A stretch of 5,690 bases of DNA from an uncultured Oscillospiraceae bacterium (GTDB taxonomy: Bacteria; Bacillota; Clostridia; Oscillospirales; Oscillospiraceae): the NCBI GenBank assembly GCA_934572365.1, contig CAKTKX010000096.1, positions 1-5,690 of the forward strand, written 5' to 3'. Both the position numbers and the translations under genes were made by a program. Under the pieces are notes generated by a model. That model was given only the letters and a program-made list of their open reading frames with translations, was not told where the DNA came from and made no database searches. Shown one piece after another: positions 1 through 5,690 of this stretch (position 1 is the stretch's first letter; the number at the start of each line of letters is the position of its first letter).

Positions 1-740
1 ATTTCATCGTAAATGGCATCCAAGTCCAGCTCCGCGGGGGCGGATTCCGCAGGGATGTCCACGGTGACGCGGTATTCCTCCGCCCGGCAGGCGGCCACCG
101 CCTGACCGTAGACCCCCAGAATCTGCTCATAGGCGCTGTCCACATCCAGGTGCGCCTCGGGAACGCCCACGGTCAGCTCCAGCGTCTGACAGGGGGCGTC
201 AGGGTCGTGATTTTCCGTGCCGAGATCGGGGGCGTCGCCAACGAGGGCGTAGCGGGAATCGCTGAATTCGGTGTCAAACGTGCCGGCATAGCTTTCCAGC
301 GCGGTGCGGATAAATTCGGAGTTTACGCTCAGATAGGGGCGCAAATCCACATCGCCGGGAAGCGAATCGTCGGAGCGACCCATGCGGTAGGCGTCGTTCA
401 CGGCGGCGCGGACGTCCGCCTGAACGCCGGTGTCGGCGGGGGAGAGGGAAAGGGATTCCATGGGCAGTGCCACCGTCAGATTTTCCCGGTACAGCGTCTC
501 GTCCAGAGCCGCCTGGAGGGCTTTTCCGGCTTCTCCCTTGGTCATGCCCCCAACATCCACTCCGGCGGCGGAAACGCCGTCGGCCATCCGGCAATGATAG
601 GGGTCAAGGGCGGGACGGACAAAGAAGAAGCCCACCGCCGCCAGCGCCGGAACCAGCACGCAGATCACGGCTACCGTGATCATTCGGCGGGAAGAAACGC
701 TTTTTTGCGGGGAATCCGCGGAAAAATGGCCTTTTGACAT
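1..740 (-). CDS. VanW-family-like membrane-anchored protein (YoaR/PG_binding_4-like region), 3' end cut by window edge
   Basis: The start is the ATG at 740-738, seven bases after a perfect AGGAGG (748-753 on the complement). 246 full codons follow with no stop before the window edge, so the C-terminal part is missing. Residues about 20-41 form one hydrophobic segment after a short basic stretch (SSRR), which suggests a signal anchor with the bulk outside the cell. Residues 55-66 hold the motif AAGVDVGGM typical of the start of YoaR/PG_binding_4 (putative peptidoglycan-binding) regions, followed by LSLSPADTG and DVRAAVNDAY. A second such region begins near residue 195. The gene is a clear paralogue of the 697-residue protein at 1794-3887: it shares MSKGxFS at the N-terminus, DPY-x(10)-AGV-x-VGGM (11 of 21 aligned residues identical), a later stretch with 17 of 26 identical, and an xIYDE motif just where the window ends. 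It lacks about 95 residues of cytoplasmic linker. A VanW domain is expected downstream but is not seen, so the VanW label rests on the paralogue. Biochemical function is unknown. Confidence 0.88.
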   Translation of the reverse strand, partial: MSKGHFSADSPQKSVSSRRMITVAVICVLVPALAAVGFFFVRPALDPYHCRMADGVSAAGVDVGGMTKGEAGKALQAALDETLYRENLTVALPMESLSLSPADTGVQADVRAAVNDAYRMGRSDDSLPGDVDLRPYLSVNSEFIRTALESYAGTFDTEFSDSRYALVGDAPDLGTENHDPDAPCQTLELTVGVPEAHLDVDSAYEQILGVYGQAVAACRAEEYRVTVDIPAESAPAELDLDAIYDE

Positions 741-791
741 GGATTTTCCTCCTGAAAAAAGTCGGTGCAAAACGGAAACTGCATTTTTCTC

Positions 792-819
792 ATTATACAG
801 CATTTCTCGGCAAATGCAA
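792..819 (-). promoter_or_regulatory. Promoter for the truncated VanW-like gene
   Basis: Read on the complement, a TTGCAT -35 box (819-814) is followed after 16 bases by a perfect TATAAT -10 box (797-792). Transcription should start near 785, giving a leader of about 45 bases that contains the AGGAGG at 748-753. The -10 is full consensus, whereas the -35 matches TTGACA only in TTG. Confidence 0.65.
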
Positions 820-839
820 GACCGGAAACCGGGCGGCGC

Positions 840-868
840 TTGCGTTTTCGGCCGTTATGTGATAAAAT
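840..868 (+). promoter_or_regulatory. Extended -10 promoter for the M55 peptidase gene
   Basis: A weak -35 (TTGCGT, 840-845) and a good -10 (TAAAAT, 863-868) are 17 bases apart. The -10 is preceded by TGa (860-862), an extended -10 element that can compensate for a poor -35. The predicted start is near 875, which leaves a leader of only about 20 bases. The promoter lies back-to-back with the leftward promoter at 792-819, the two -35 boxes being 20 bases apart. Confidence 0.55.
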
Positions 869-880
869 GTGAAAAACTTT

Positions 881-885
881 GGGAG
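881..885 (+). promoter_or_regulatory. Ribosome binding site that decides the peptidase start
   Basis: GGGAG lies nine bases before the ATG at 895. An in-frame ATG at 886 directly abuts it and so has no usable spacing. This favours 895, which also places the conserved DMEG motif at the N-terminus as in known M55 enzymes. Confidence 0.6.
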
Positions 886-894
886 ATGCCGGAT

Positions 895-1743
895 ATGAAG
901 CAGCTGATCGTGATTGCGGATATGGAGGGGGCAAGCGGGATTTTCGACGCCAACAGGGAAGCCTGCCGGCATGAGGAACGGTATCCCCAGTACAAATTGT
1001 GGAGAGCCTATGGCAGATCCTGCATTACCAGCGACGTTCTGGCTGTGTGCAATGCCGCAGTCGATGCCGGAATCGACGATATTCTGCTGTACGATATGCA
1101 TTTTGCGGGATGCACAGAGTCAAATGTCGAGCTGGACAAGCTGCCTGCCTGTGTCCGCGTCTTTGATTTGCCCAACCGGGAAACGCTGTGGGACAGGATT
1201 CGCGGACAGGCGGCAATGGAGCCTTACGGGATCATAACGGTGGGGCAGCACGCGAGAAACGAGGAAGCAAACGCTTATTTTCCCCACACGATTCACACGC
1301 CGCCCATCGAGTCGTTTTTCATCAACGGCATCCACGTGGCGGAAATCGGAGAAAGCGTCATGTGCTTCTCCGGCGTTCCCTATATTGCCAATATCGGCTG
1401 CGCGGCGTCTCACAAAGAAGCGCTGGAATTGTCGCCTGAGGTTTCCTGCATCACGGTAAAGGACAAGGCAAAGCATTGGGAACCCCTGCCGGAAGATACG
1501 TACCCCCTGATATACGCGGGGGTCAGGAAAGCACTTAGGGACTACGAAAGCAAGACGGCCTTTCCGCCTTCGGACAGATATGTCTGCAAGCTCAACTTGA
1601 CGGAAGACCATTTTTTCGACGCACCGGACGATTTCCCGTGGAAGGGGACATTCGACGGAAGAAGTGCGCAGTGGGAAGCCCATGACATCCTGACGGCACT
1701 GAGTCTGTTCTGGCAGGTTCACAACTACATCAGAAAGCAGTAA
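895..1743 (+). CDS. M55-family zinc D-aminopeptidase (DppA-like)
   Basis: This 282-residue cytoplasmic protein (no signal peptide or membrane segment) matches the M55 family, typified by Bacillus subtilis DppA (274 residues). DppA is a self-compartmentalising decameric zinc aminopeptidase that removes N-terminal D-amino acids from peptides such as D-Ala-D-Ala. The zinc ligands can be placed by comparison: Asp9 and Glu11 in DMEG, His69 in YDMH, His119 in GQHAR, and Glu150 in VAEIGE. His131, in FPHTIH, matches the proposed catalytic His115 of DppA, with His134 as a less likely alternative. The C-terminal WEAHDILTAL fits the family's last conserved helix. The start at 895 is chosen from the GGGAG at 881-885; the frame stays open back to 676 but covers the promoter. 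The gene is divergent from one VanW-like gene and convergent with the other, and is transcribed alone. Unlike dppA it has no dipeptide ABC transporter beside it. Family assignment is firm; the true substrate is inferred and could be another D-aminoacyl or ordinary peptide. Confidence 0.92.
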   Translation: MKQLIVIADMEGASGIFDANREACRHEERYPQYKLWRAYGRSCITSDVLAVCNAAVDAGIDDILLYDMHFAGCTESNVELDKLPACVRVFDLPNRETLWDRIRGQAAMEPYGIITVGQHARNEEANAYFPHTIHTPPIESFFINGIHVAEIGESVMCFSGVPYIANIGCAASHKEALELSPEVSCITVKDKAKHWEPLPEDTYPLIYAGVRKALRDYESKTAFPPSDRYVCKLNLTEDHFFDAPDDFPWKGTFDGRSAQWEAHDILTALSLFWQVHNYIRKQ

Positions 1744-1777
1744 CAAAGGGCGTGACCGGGGAAGGTCACGCCCTTTG
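1744..1777. terminator. Bidirectional hairpin between convergent genes
   Basis: A perfect 14-bp inverted repeat (CAAAGGGCGTGACC at 1744-1757, its complement at 1764-1777) closes a six-base loop, GGGGAA. It starts at the base after the peptidase stop and ends 16 bases before the VanW-protein stop, so it can end transcripts from both sides. No strong T-run follows on either strand, so termination may rely on stem strength or a factor, or the stem may mainly protect the 3' ends. Confidence 0.75.
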
Positions 1778-1793
1778 CGTATGCTATTGTTCG

Positions 1794-3887
1794 TTATTCG
1801 CCGCCGGATTCTCCGCTGGGTTCCGGCGTGCTGGTGGTGGGGGGCTCGGTGGATGGCGTCGTAGGCGCCACAGTGGGCGGTGTTGTGGGTGCGGTGGTAG
1901 GTTCGGTGGAGGGGGTCGTAGGTACCGTGGTAGGTTCTGTCGTCGGCTCCGCTTCGACTCTTGCGACAACCTTGTTTACGGTCTTGTACCGGGAATTGGC
2001 GACAAAATCCTTGGAGATCAGCACGCCGGTGGCCTTGTTGTACTTGCTCTTGTACGTCTTGACCAGATATCCGGTGGTGCCTTCCTCAATCACGTCCCCG
2101 TCCTTGTAGCCCTCGGGATTGTCGGGCTTGAAGTCCTTATATTCCGTTTCGGGCTTGTAGGTCTCGGAAATGACGTAGCTCATTTCAACGTAGTAGTCCT
2201 TCTCGTCGGTGCCGAGAATCTGCACATTGACATAGCCGCCGCTGACGCTTGCTTCGAGCTTGATGGGGTAATTGGTGTTGTTGCGGAACTTGAAATCGGG
2301 GGAGCGCCAGCTGACGGTGGCGTCCAGCCCATAGTTGATATAATTCACGGGGAAGCCGTGGTTGGTGCGGGAGACGATTTCCAGATCGGCCAGCAGGGCG
2401 CTGCAATACAGCGTGGAGGAAACCTGGCAGATGCCGCCGCCCACCTGGTTCACCAGATCGTCGCCGGAGTAGGCAGGGGCGGACTTGTAGCCCTTCCCGG
2501 TGGTGCGCTCGCCCAAAGTGTCGTTGAAGGAGAAGGTCTCGCCGGGGTTCAGCACAACGCCGTTCAGCGCCTTACAGGCCAGCTCCAGATTGGCGGTGCG
2601 GTTGGCGTTGTTAGAGTGGGGCGTGCGGGTGCTGCCCAGAACGTCCCGGAAGAAGACATCGTCGTCCAGAATTTCCGGCGCCACATATTCCATGGGAATG
2701 CGGACAACCTCGCCGTACTGCGCGGCGCTGATCTGCTTCTGCGCCTGCACCAGGTCAAACTCGTAGCCGTAGGAGCCGGGGACGGCCTTGAAGGTCTGCA
2801 TGTTGACGGTGGCATCCACGGGCTTTACACAGACTTCGTCGTAAATCTTCTGCAAATCCACGGCATCCGGTTCACCTTCGGCCTGTGCGCCCTTCGCCTC
2901 CACGGCAAAGACGTTCATGCTGTAGGCGTCCAGAATCTGGTTGAACAGGTCATCTACGTTGAAATTTACGCCGGGAGTCCCCATCGTGACGACCAGCGTC
3001 AGCTGGGGGGCGCGGTCTTCGTCGAATTTGTCCGTCGCAAGCTCGGGAACGTCGCCTTCCAGGGCGTAGGTGGTCTGGGTCAGCAGACTGCCGGCGGTTC
3101 CGGCGTAGTCCTCCAGAACGCCCTTGATATAATCCTGCTTCAGATGCAGGTAGGGCAGCAGCCCGATGATGTGGTTGCTCTTGAGGGACGCCTGGTAGGC
3201 TTCCTGACGCTCGGCCTTGGTGCCGGTTCTGCCGTAGGCGTAGGCGGCGTTCACGGCGGCCTTGACATCCAGCTTTGCGCCGGTGTCACTGGGGGACAGC
3301 TGCAAGGTGGTGTCGCCCAGCGTCACCACCATATCCTGCTTCGTGTAGGTCTGGTCGGTGACGGCGCGGACGGCGGTAATGGCGTCGGATTTGCGCATCC
3401 CGCCTACATTCACACCGGCGACGGTGACGTTGTTCAGAATTTTCTTGCCGTAGGGGTCGCCGGAGACGTTGACGACGAAAATGGCGATCAGGGAGAGAAT
3501 CAGAACCAGCGCGGCGGCGCACAAAGCCACCATCACGGGCTTCTGGTTGTTGTCCACAAAGGAAAGAATTTTATCCAGGAAGGCCGGAGCGCCGCCCTTC
3601 GGGGTTTCCTCCTTCTCGTCCGGGGAGAAGTCCGGTTCCACGTGGGAAACCGGGGCGTCCCCTTCGGAAAACAGACTGTCCGTTTCGGGAATCAGGCTGT
3701 CTGCCTCGGAGATCAGACCGGCGGCTTCCGGGTCGGCGGTATTCAGGTCGGGAACGGAGGCTTCGGAAAAAATCGGATCCTCCGGCTTCGCGGGCTTCTC
3801 CTGACCGGTCAGCTGGCGAAAGCTTTTTTCAATTTCACGTTCTTCTTCCCGGTATGGCCGGGGGTTGGAAAATTTGCCTTTAGACAT
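1794..3887 (-). CDS. VanW-family membrane-anchored envelope protein with YoaR-like, VanW and G5-like domains
   Basis: This complete 697-residue protein starts at 3887, six bases after an AAAGGAG (3894-3900). Residues 1-113 are charged, acidic and probably cytoplasmic, including three tandem heptads at 58-78. Residues about 117-139 form a single membrane segment, so the rest should lie outside the membrane. Two YoaR/PG_binding_4-like regions follow (about 150-265, opening with VAGVNVGGM, and about 305-405). The VanW domain spans about 422-555, with NRTANLELA, LNPGETFSFN, GKGYKSAP and the signature GGGICQVSSTLY at 483-494. Residues about 565-645 resemble a G5 domain (VIEEGTTGY, then TGVLISKDF), a fold linked to cell-wall sugar binding. 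Residues 647-697 are a Thr/Pro/Glu-rich tail with no LPxTG sorting signal, so anchoring is by the N-terminal segment. VanW proteins occur in VanB-type resistance clusters and widely in Clostridia, with no established biochemical role; peptidoglycan binding is the usual inference. The gene follows mfd but has its own promoter, and a paralogue lies at 1-740. Confidence 0.93.
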   Translation of the reverse strand: MSKGKFSNPRPYREEEREIEKSFRQLTGQEKPAKPEDPIFSEASVPDLNTADPEAAGLISEADSLIPETDSLFSEGDAPVSHVEPDFSPDEKEETPKGGAPAFLDKILSFVDNNQKPVMVALCAAALVLILSLIAIFVVNVSGDPYGKKILNNVTVAGVNVGGMRKSDAITAVRAVTDQTYTKQDMVVTLGDTTLQLSPSDTGAKLDVKAAVNAAYAYGRTGTKAERQEAYQASLKSNHIIGLLPYLHLKQDYIKGVLEDYAGTAGSLLTQTTYALEGDVPELATDKFDEDRAPQLTLVVTMGTPGVNFNVDDLFNQILDAYSMNVFAVEAKGAQAEGEPDAVDLQKIYDEVCVKPVDATVNMQTFKAVPGSYGYEFDLVQAQKQISAAQYGEVVRIPMEYVAPEILDDDVFFRDVLGSTRTPHSNNANRTANLELACKALNGVVLNPGETFSFNDTLGERTTGKGYKSAPAYSGDDLVNQVGGGICQVSSTLYCSALLADLEIVSRTNHGFPVNYINYGLDATVSWRSPDFKFRNNTNYPIKLEASVSGGYVNVQILGTDEKDYYVEMSYVISETYKPETEYKDFKPDNPEGYKDGDVIEEGTTGYLVKTYKSKYNKATGVLISKDFVANSRYKTVNKVVARVEAEPTTEPTTVPTTPSTEPTTAPTTPPTVAPTTPSTEPPTTSTPEPSGESGGE
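1797..1949 (-). repeat. Thr/Pro-rich C-terminal tail with internal repeats
   Basis: This stretch codes for residues 647-697 of the VanW-family protein, built from TEPTT, VPTT and APTT units. The octapeptide PTTPSTEP occurs twice (residues 656-663 and 675-682). The underlying 24-base segments (1899-1922 and 1842-1865) match at 20 of 24 positions and lie 57 bases apart, suggesting growth by slippage or unequal exchange. Such tails commonly act as extended wall-spanning stalks or glycosylation sites; which applies here is unknown. Confidence 0.85.
3654..3716 (-). repeat. Three 21-bp tandem repeats coding acidic heptads
   Basis: Residues 58-78 of the VanW-family protein read LISEADS, LIPETDS, LFSEGDA, that is L-[IF]-[SP]-E-x-D-[SA] three times. 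The DNA units are 21 bases each and degenerate but clearly related (each begins CTG followed by AT or TT, with a conserved CCGA or CCGAA core). They lie in the cytoplasmic N-terminal linker, which is missing from the paralogue at 1-740. Confidence 0.8.
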
Positions 3888-3925
3888 AGGCTGCTCCTTT
3901 CCTGAGGGAGAGTGGGTTTACCGAT

Positions 3926-3954
3926 ATTATAGCATGGATTGTCAAGGACGTCAG
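3926..3954 (-). promoter_or_regulatory. Extended -10 promoter for the VanW-family gene
   Basis: On the complement a perfect TATAAT (3931-3926) is preceded by TGc, forming an extended -10. Seventeen bases upstream is CTGACG (3954-3949), which matches four of six -35 positions. The predicted start is near 3919, giving a leader of about 32 bases that carries AAAGGAG. The promoter sits just after the mfd stop, so the gene can be expressed without mfd read-through. Confidence 0.7.
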
Positions 3955-3960
3955 CAGTGG

Positions 3961-3977
3961 AAAAAGTTGGGTCAACT
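3961..3977 (-). terminator. Possible short intrinsic terminator of mfd
   Basis: On the complement AGTTG and CAACT form a five-bp stem with a three-base loop, followed directly by a short T-run (3964-3961). It overlaps the mfd stop codon. The stem is short and translating ribosomes would cover it, so it is at best a weak terminator and mfd transcripts may continue into the VanW gene. Confidence 0.25.
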
Positions 3978-5690
3978 CTGGCAAAAGCTGGTATAGTGCT
4001 CCACAAACAGCTTGCTCTGTTTCAGGCTGTCCACGCCGTTGGCGAGCTTGAAGCGGAGGGTCGGTTCCTTGGCGCTGGCCAGGAAGGTGACCCGCTGCTT
4101 GTAATCCGGGTCGGAACACAGCGCGCCCACGGCCTCGAAATTCAGATTGCTCAGAGTGAACAGCACATCTCCGGACTTCTGGCGGATGTCCTTGATGCCG
4201 ACTTGCCGTGCCTTTGCCCGGAGTAGGGCAATGTCGATGAGGTTCAGCACGCCCTTGGGCGGCTCGCCGTAGCGGTCGACGATCTCGTCCAGCAGGTCGT
4301 CGGCGTCCTCCTGGGAGCGGATGGCGGCCATGCGGCGATACAAGTCCATCCGTTCCTCGCCCCGGGAGACGTAGGCTTTGTCCACATTGGCGGTGACGTT
4401 CAGGTCGGCGGTGCATTCCGGCGCCTTGGGCGCTTCGCCCTTTTCCTCCAGAACCGCTTCGTCCAGCAGTTTCAGGTACATATCGTAGCCCACGCTGGAC
4501 ATGTGGCCGGACTGCTCGGCGCCTAAGAGATTGCCTGCGCCCCGGATCTCCAGGTCACGCATGGCGATTTTGAAGCCGGAGCCGAATTCGGCAAAATCCC
4601 GGATGGCAGACAGCCGCTTCTCGGCGACCTCGGTGAGATTCTTTTCCGGGCGGTAGGTGAAGTAGGCGTAGGCGTGGCGGGTAGAGCGCCCTACCCGGCC
4701 GCGGAGCTGGTGGAGCTGGCTCAGACCGAACCGGTCGGCGTTCTCGATGATCAGGGTGTTGGCGTTGGGGATGTCCAGTCCGGTTTCAATGATGGTGGTG
4801 CATACCAGCACCTGAATCTCGCCCTCCGCCATGGACTGCATCACATCCCCCAGGGCGTCCTCGCCCATCTGCCCGTGGGCGACGCCCACGCTGATGCCCG
4901 GGATCCGGCGCTTGATCGCGGCGGCGCACTGGTCGATGGTTTCCGTGCGATTGTGGAGGTAATAGACCTGCCCGCCCCGCTCAATTTCCCGGCGGATGGC
5001 ATCGTCAATGATGGGTTCGCTGTATTCCATCACGAAGGTCTGCACGGGATAGCGGTCGGCGGGGGGCTGCTCGATGGTGGACATGTCCCGGATGCCGGAC
5101 AGCGCCATGTTCAGCGTCCGGGGAATGGGCGTGGCGGAGAGGGTCAGCACGTCCACGCCCTTGGAAATTTCCTTCAGGCGTTCCTTATGGCTGACGCCGA
5201 AGCGCTGCTCCTCGTCCACGATGAGTAACCCCAAATCCTTGAACTGGACGGTTTTTTGCAGCAGCTTGTGGGTTCCGATGATCAAGTCCACGGAACCGGC
5301 GCGGAGCTTCTGCAAGGTCTGCTGCTGCATTTTCGGGGTGCGGAAGCGGCTGAGAACGTCGATGGTGACGGGGAAGCCCCGGAAACGCGCCACGGCGGTC
5401 TGGTAATGCTGCTGGGCAAGCACCGTGGTGGGAACCAGAATCGCCACCTGCTTGCCGTCCATGACGGCCTTCATCACGGCGCGGAGGGCGACCTCGGTTT
5501 TGCCGAAGCCCACGTCGCCGCAGAGAAGACGATCCATGGGAATGGGGGACTCCATATCGTGCTTGATGTCCGCGATGCAGCGCAGCTGGTCGTCGGTCTC
5601 CGGGTAGGGAAAATTGTCCTCAAATTCCTTCTGCCAGGGGGCGTCGGCGGAGAAGGCGTAGCCGGACTGACGCTTCCGGGCGGCGTAGAG
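3972..5690 (-). CDS. mfd: Transcription-repair coupling factor Mfd, C-terminal half (5' end beyond window)
   Basis: Mfd uses ATP to push RNA polymerase off DNA lesions and recruits UvrA to start nucleotide excision repair. The window holds 572 C-terminal residues of a protein that is usually about 1,150 long; the missing part would carry the UvrB-like and RNA-polymerase-interaction regions. Numbering from the window edge, the helicase begins with the Q-motif region FPYPETDDQ (about 27-35). It continues with Walker A GDVGFGKTE (58-66), the DEEQ Walker B box (159-162), the SATPIPRT motif (185-192) and QLRGRVGR (328-335). The translocation (TRG) segment EIRGAGNLLGAEQSGH spans about 381-396, and the C-terminal TRCF domain (about 420-560) includes YVSRGEERMDLYRR. 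The reading frame is intact, and no key residue visible here is lost. An in-frame ATG at 5555 (MESPIPMDR) is internal, because the 45 codons upstream of it are also conserved Mfd sequence. The gene lies 84 bases upstream of the VanW-family gene on the same strand. Confidence 0.97.
   Translation of the reverse strand, partial: LYAARKRQSGYAFSADAPWQKEFEDNFPYPETDDQLRCIADIKHDMESPIPMDRLLCGDVGFGKTEVALRAVMKAVMDGKQVAILVPTTVLAQQHYQTAVARFRGFPVTIDVLSRFRTPKMQQQTLQKLRAGSVDLIIGTHKLLQKTVQFKDLGLLIVDEEQRFGVSHKERLKEISKGVDVLTLSATPIPRTLNMALSGIRDMSTIEQPPADRYPVQTFVMEYSEPIIDDAIRREIERGGQVYYLHNRTETIDQCAAAIKRRIPGISVGVAHGQMGEDALGDVMQSMAEGEIQVLVCTTIIETGLDIPNANTLIIENADRFGLSQLHQLRGRVGRSTRHAYAYFTYRPEKNLTEVAEKRLSAIRDFAEFGSGFKIAMRDLEIRGAGNLLGAEQSGHMSSVGYDMYLKLLDEAVLEEKGEAPKAPECTADLNVTANVDKAYVSRGEERMDLYRRMAAIRSQEDADDLLDEIVDRYGEPPKGVLNLIDIALLRAKARQVGIKDIRQKSGDVLFTLSNLNFEAVGALCSDPDYKQRVTFLASAKEPTLRFKLANGVDSLKQSKLFVEHYTSFCQS

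Noticed and set aside
150..737. A 195-codon plus-strand open frame at the left end
   Set aside because: It is antisense to the VanW-like paralogue, whose homology to the second copy proves the minus frame. The plus frame has no domain or supported start.
676..894. Upstream in-frame extension of the peptidase to 676
   Set aside because: The extra 73 codons cross the start and RBS of the divergent gene and both promoters, and known M55 proteins begin just before DMEG. GGGAG supports 895.
1..3887. A glycopeptide-resistance cluster because VanW-type proteins are present
   Set aside because: No vanH, vanA/B ligase, vanX, vanY or two-component system is seen. VanW-domain proteins are common in Clostridia outside resistance clusters.
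1752..3905. A 717-codon open frame on the plus strand, antisense to the whole VanW-family gene
   Set aside because: Its product is Gly/Val/Arg-rich without recognisable domains, it starts inside the terminator hairpin, and it mirrors the codon pattern of the minus-strand gene, which has clear VanW motifs, an RBS and a promoter. It is a GC-rich shadow frame.
3940..3945. A perfect TTGACA on the complement upstream of the VanW-family gene
   Set aside because: It lies only eight bases before the TATAAT, too close to act as its -35 box, and no -10-like hexamer lies 16-18 bases downstream of it.
5553..5555. ATG at 5555 as the start of a shorter Mfd
   Set aside because: Upstream codons to the window edge read on as conserved Mfd sequence, including the region before Walker A. 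The true start lies outside the window.
1..5690. tRNA, rRNA, riboswitch, CRISPR array or mobile element
   Set aside because: Both strands are filled by coding sequence with short gaps. No cloverleaf, spaced direct-repeat array, transposase or terminal inverted repeat was seen by eye.

Overview
The window looks like chromosomal DNA of a GC-rich member of the Firmicutes (Bacillota), most likely a gut-type Clostridia of the Oscillospirales. The grounds are strong AGGAGG-like ribosome binding sites, consensus sigma-A-type promoters (TATAAT, TGnTATAAT), VanW/G5-type membrane-anchored envelope proteins and a Firmicutes-like Mfd. This placement is inference from gene content and style; no marker gene fixes the genus. 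There are no RNA genes, insertion sequences, CRISPR arrays or phage genes. The window is gene-dense, with no gene-free stretch above about 155 bases.

Layout. On the minus strand, entering from the right edge, is the C-terminal half of mfd (5690 to 3972), the transcription-repair coupling factor. After an 84-base gap holding an extended -10 promoter comes a complete 697-residue VanW-family protein (3887 to 1794). It has an acidic cytoplasmic N-terminus, one membrane segment, two YoaR/PG_binding_4-like regions, a VanW domain, a G5-like domain and a Thr/Pro-rich tail. A perfect 14-bp hairpin (1744-1777) separates it from a convergent plus-strand gene (895-1743) for an M55-family (DppA-type) zinc D-aminopeptidase. 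Back-to-back promoters in a 154-base gap (741-894) then drive that peptidase to the right and a second minus-strand gene (740 to beyond 1) to the left. The second gene is a paralogue of the 697-residue protein and is cut by the window edge.

How the genes may work together. The two paralogous membrane-anchored proteins flank a peptidase whose characterised relative cleaves D-Ala-containing peptides. VanW domains occur in some vancomycin-resistance clusters, with unknown function. A shared role in cell-wall peptide binding or D-amino-acid turnover is therefore a reasonable hypothesis, but the sequence shows only proximity. There is no vanHAX, vanRS or dipeptide transporter here, so this is not evidence of glycopeptide resistance. 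mfd is a housekeeping neighbour, and the VanW gene after it has its own promoter.

The most unusual points are the pair of VanW-type paralogues split by an oppositely oriented, lower-GC peptidase gene, and a 21-bp tandem repeat coding three acidic heptads in the cytoplasmic part of the complete paralogue. Nothing in the window amounts to a clearly new biological system.
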